In this document: piece after piece, positions 15,245 to 17,238 of the stretch
Position numbering within the stretch: the stretch's first letter is position 1
Layout of the letters: each line of letters starts with the position of its first letter
Source of the DNA: an uncultured Lachnospiraceae bacterium
GTDB taxonomy: Bacteria > Bacillota_A > Clostridia > Lachnospirales > Lachnospiraceae
Assembly (NCBI GenBank): GCA_910577835.1
Contig: CAJTOU010000063.1
Span: 1-17,238 of the forward strand
DNA: 17,238 nt
Direction: 5' to 3'
Notes under the pieces: generated by a model
Database searches by the model: none
What the model was told of the DNA's origin: nothing
Seen by the model: the letters and a program-made list of their open reading frames with translations, nothing else
Made by a program: the position numbers and the translations under genes

Positions 15245-16618
15245 TTATTCTTTTAGATATTTTTCATTCAGTTCAATCACTTTCCGCATTGCCTCCGGTC
15301 CCGGAGCTCCAATGGTCATACGTTTATCCACACAGGTTTTCATACTGATAGCTTCATAAATATCTTTCTGAAATACTGGACTGATTGCCTGAAATTCTTC
15401 CAGACTCATATCATCCAAGGCAATATTTTTATCAATACAAAACAGAACAAGCTGTCCTACAATTCCATGTGCGTCCCGAAAAGGTACTCCATGATTTACC
15501 AGATAATCGGCTGCATCTGTCGCATTGGTAAAACCGTTTTTTGCGCTTGCTTCCATAACATTTTTTCGGAATTTCATTGTTTTTATCATACTGGTAAAAA
15601 GAGAGATGCATCCTTTGACGGTATCAATTGCATCGAAAGTAAATTCCTTATCTTCCTGTATATCTTTATTATATGCAAGCGGAAGTCCTTTCATAGTAGT
15701 AAGTATGGAAATCAGTGCCCCATAGACACGTCCGGTCTTTCCTCGGATTAATTCTGCAATATCCGGATTTTTCTTCTGTGGCATAATACTGCTGCCGGTA
15801 CTGTATGAATCATCAATTTCAACAAAACGGTATTCATTTGTATTCCATACAATAATTTCTTCACAGAAACGGCTCAGGTGCATCATAATCGTTGACAATG
15901 CACTTAAAAATTCAATCAGATAATCTCTGTCAGAAACGGAATCCATACTGTTTAAAGAAGGTCCATAAAATCCCATAAGAGAAGCCGTCTGTTCTCTGTC
16001 AAGCGGATAGGTAGTACCGGCAAGTGCGCCTGCTCCAAGAGGAGAATAATTCATTCTTTCATAAATATCATGCAGTCTGCCCCTGTCACGCTTAAACATT
16101 TCAAAATATGCACCGATATGATGTGCCAGAGTTACCGGCTGTGCTTTTTGTAAATGAGTAAAGCCGGGCATATATGTTTCCGTATTTTGCTTCATAATTG
16201 TATGTAATTCATTTAAAAGCTCTTTTAGCAATTCATTGACAGAAATTACCTCATCTCTTGTATACAGTTTCATATCCAGTGCTACCTGGTCATTTCTGCT
16301 TCTGCCTGTGTGAAGCTTCTTTCCGGTATCGCCGATTCTTTCGATAAGATGTGCCTCTACAAAAGAATGGATATCCTCATGCTCTTCTGTAAATTTCAAG
16401 GTTCCGTTTTCAATGTCTGTTTGTATGCCTTTCAGACCTTCAACAATTTTATCTCGTTCCTCTTCTGTCAGGATATGCACTGCGGCAAGCATTGTCACAT
16501 GGGCAATACTGCCCTCGATATCCTGTTTGTATAATTTCTGGTCAAATGATAAAGATGCATTAAAATTATGCACCAGCTCGTTCGTTTCCTTCGTGAAACG
16601 TCCGCCCCAAAGTTTCAT
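15245..16618 (-). CDS. argH: Argininosuccinate lyase
   Basis: Cleaves argininosuccinate to arginine and fumarate, the last step of arginine synthesis; a homotetrameric cytosolic enzyme of the fumarase/aspartase superfamily. With ATG at 16618 the protein is 457 residues, a normal length, starting MKLWGGRF as most ArgH proteins do. Upstream on this strand GGAGG lies about 9 nt before that ATG; an in-frame ATG at 16639 would precede this site and is rejected. Motifs: KLHTGRSRNDQVALD (101-115), GFTHLQKAQPVTLAHH (152-167) and the catalytic-serine signature GSSIMPQKKNPD (275-286). No argG lies in the window, so the gene appears monocistronic here. It converges on mscS and diverges from the response regulator remnant. 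Confidence 0.97.
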   Translation of the reverse strand: MKLWGGRFTKETNELVHNFNASLSFDQKLYKQDIEGSIAHVTMLAAVHILTEEERDKIVEGLKGIQTDIENGTLKFTEEHEDIHSFVEAHLIERIGDTGKKLHTGRSRNDQVALDMKLYTRDEVISVNELLKELLNELHTIMKQNTETYMPGFTHLQKAQPVTLAHHIGAYFEMFKRDRGRLHDIYERMNYSPLGAGALAGTTYPLDREQTASLMGFYGPSLNSMDSVSDRDYLIEFLSALSTIMMHLSRFCEEIIVWNTNEYRFVEIDDSYSTGSSIMPQKKNPDIAELIRGKTGRVYGALISILTTMKGLPLAYNKDIQEDKEFTFDAIDTVKGCISLFTSMIKTMKFRKNVMEASAKNGFTNATDAADYLVNHGVPFRDAHGIVGQLVLFCIDKNIALDDMSLEEFQAISPVFQKDIYEAISMKTCVDKRMTIGAPGPEAMRKVIELNEKYLKE

Positions 16619-16676
16619 GGCTGTTTTCCTCCGAATCATTAATTATGGTATAGTGATGTATAACTCATATTTTAAT

Positions 16677-16705
16677 ATTATATCAGAAAAACAGGTACAT
16701 CACAA
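16677..16705 (-). promoter_or_regulatory. argH promoter
   Basis: On the minus strand TTGTGA (16705-16700) and TATAAT (16682-16677) have a 17-nt spacer, with TGA before the -10 hexamer giving an extended -10. The predicted start is near 16670, about 50 nt upstream of the argH ATG. No clear ArgR box was found. Confidence 0.65.
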
Positions 16706-16815
16706 CATATTCAGGAAATTTTATTATCAAAGACAAAAAATATGGAATAATTATGAAATGTTCACATTTTCCTGACAACTTTTTTTGGAATATGTTGTAT
16801 AATATATAAGAAAGT

Positions 16816-17238
16816 ATGAAAATAAATATTATAATTGCAGAAGAGGAGGTATGAAGAAGGAGCAAACAGAGATAGAAATTTACAGTTCTGCGGAGGAATT
16901 TTTAGAGGCCGGAAAAGAGTATCAAATTGTATTTATGGATATTTATTTAAATGGAATCAGCGGTCTTGAAGCGACAATAGAGTATAAATCGCAGTTTTCC
17001 AAGAGTATTGTTATGATTGTAACCTCATATAAAGAATATTGTAGAGAAGGTTATAAAGTAGAGGCATTTCGGTTTATTGAGAAGGATAATCTGAAAGAAG
17101 AGATGCAGGAGGGATTAGAACATGCTCTGACAAAACTTCGGAGATATCAGACAATAGAGGTTCATGTTCCAAAACAGGGAAAAGTAATGCTGGTATATAA
17201 AGATATTATTGTCTGTATAATGGGGTTAAAACCCTCGC
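16816..17238 (+). pseudogene. Broken, partial LytTR-type response regulator
   Basis: From ATG 16851 an open frame runs off the window and encodes most of a receiver domain: IEIYSSAEEFLEAGKEYQIV, then phospho-acceptor FMDIYLNGISGLE (Asp30), IVTSYKEYCREGYKVEAFRF and FIEKDN with the conserved Lys. The start of a LytTR DNA-binding domain follows (TIEVHVPKQGKVMLVYKDI). Strand beta-1, the acidic pair and helix alpha-1 are missing from this frame. A different frame starting at ATG 16816 reads MKINIIIAEEEV and stops at TGA 16852-16854, which looks like the missing beta-1. The two pieces overlap as ATGA and lack about 20 residues between them, consistent with an out-of-frame deletion. AGGAGG is only 1 nt from ATG 16851, so that start is poor. 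A coupled or alternative-start functional gene is not excluded. A TATAAT lies at 16798-16803 with a CTGACA 20 nt upstream. Confidence 0.6.

Noticed and set aside
16619..16639. Longer argH start (MIRRKTA extension)
   Set aside because: The GGAGG site lies after this ATG, and ArgH proteins normally begin at MKLWGGRF.
16619..16700. ArgR box in the argH leader
   Set aside because: AT-rich dyads such as ATGTATAA are present, but none fits the TGnAT-N4-ATnCA layout.

Overview
This is a low-GC chromosomal window with strong AGGAGG-type ribosome binding sites, sigma-A promoters and a LexA-box-like site upstream of recA. These features point to a Clostridia-class Bacillota bacterium, most likely a Lachnospiraceae-type gut anaerobe. 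That placement is inferred from gene content and protein style, not from a marker gene. No rRNA, tRNA, CRISPR array, integrase or insertion sequence was recognised. No stretch over 300 bases lacks a gene; the largest gaps are 2380-2639 and 16619-16850.

Region 1 (1-2451, + strand): a stand-alone CinA C-terminal-domain protein (NMN deamidase type) is followed by recA, which has a near-consensus promoter and a LexA-like box, and by recX. A dyad terminates the unit. Region 2 (2573-7151, +): leuB-ilvD-ilvB, a branched-chain amino acid cluster with its own promoter and a short leader with no room for a T-box. Region 3 (7152-9718, +): serC and serA, the first two steps of serine synthesis. serC is preceded by an unusual in-register array of 15-bp repeats, each carrying a Shine-Dalgarno-like core. 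A compact hairpin lies between serC and serA.

Region 4 (9743-11746, +): an NrtR-like Nudix/winged-helix regulator with an imperfect Nudix box is closely coupled to an M18 aminopeptidase. The only leader space contains a strong hairpin. Region 5 (11806-15078, +): glgB, under a promoter buried in a large palindrome, overlaps an MscS-family mechanosensitive channel gene by ATGA. Region 6 (15121-16705): a perfect 23-bp inverted repeat separates mscS from the convergent argH on the minus strand, which has its own promoter. Region 7 (16816-17238, +): a LytTR-type response regulator that has lost part of its receiver domain and runs off the window.

Most of the window is ordinary anabolic housekeeping (Leu/Ile/Val, Ser, Arg, glycogen). 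The unusual material lies between the genes: the serC repeat array with a possible six-codon leader peptide, the glgB operator-like palindrome, the nrtR leader hairpin and the broken response regulator. I found no clear new multi-gene system.
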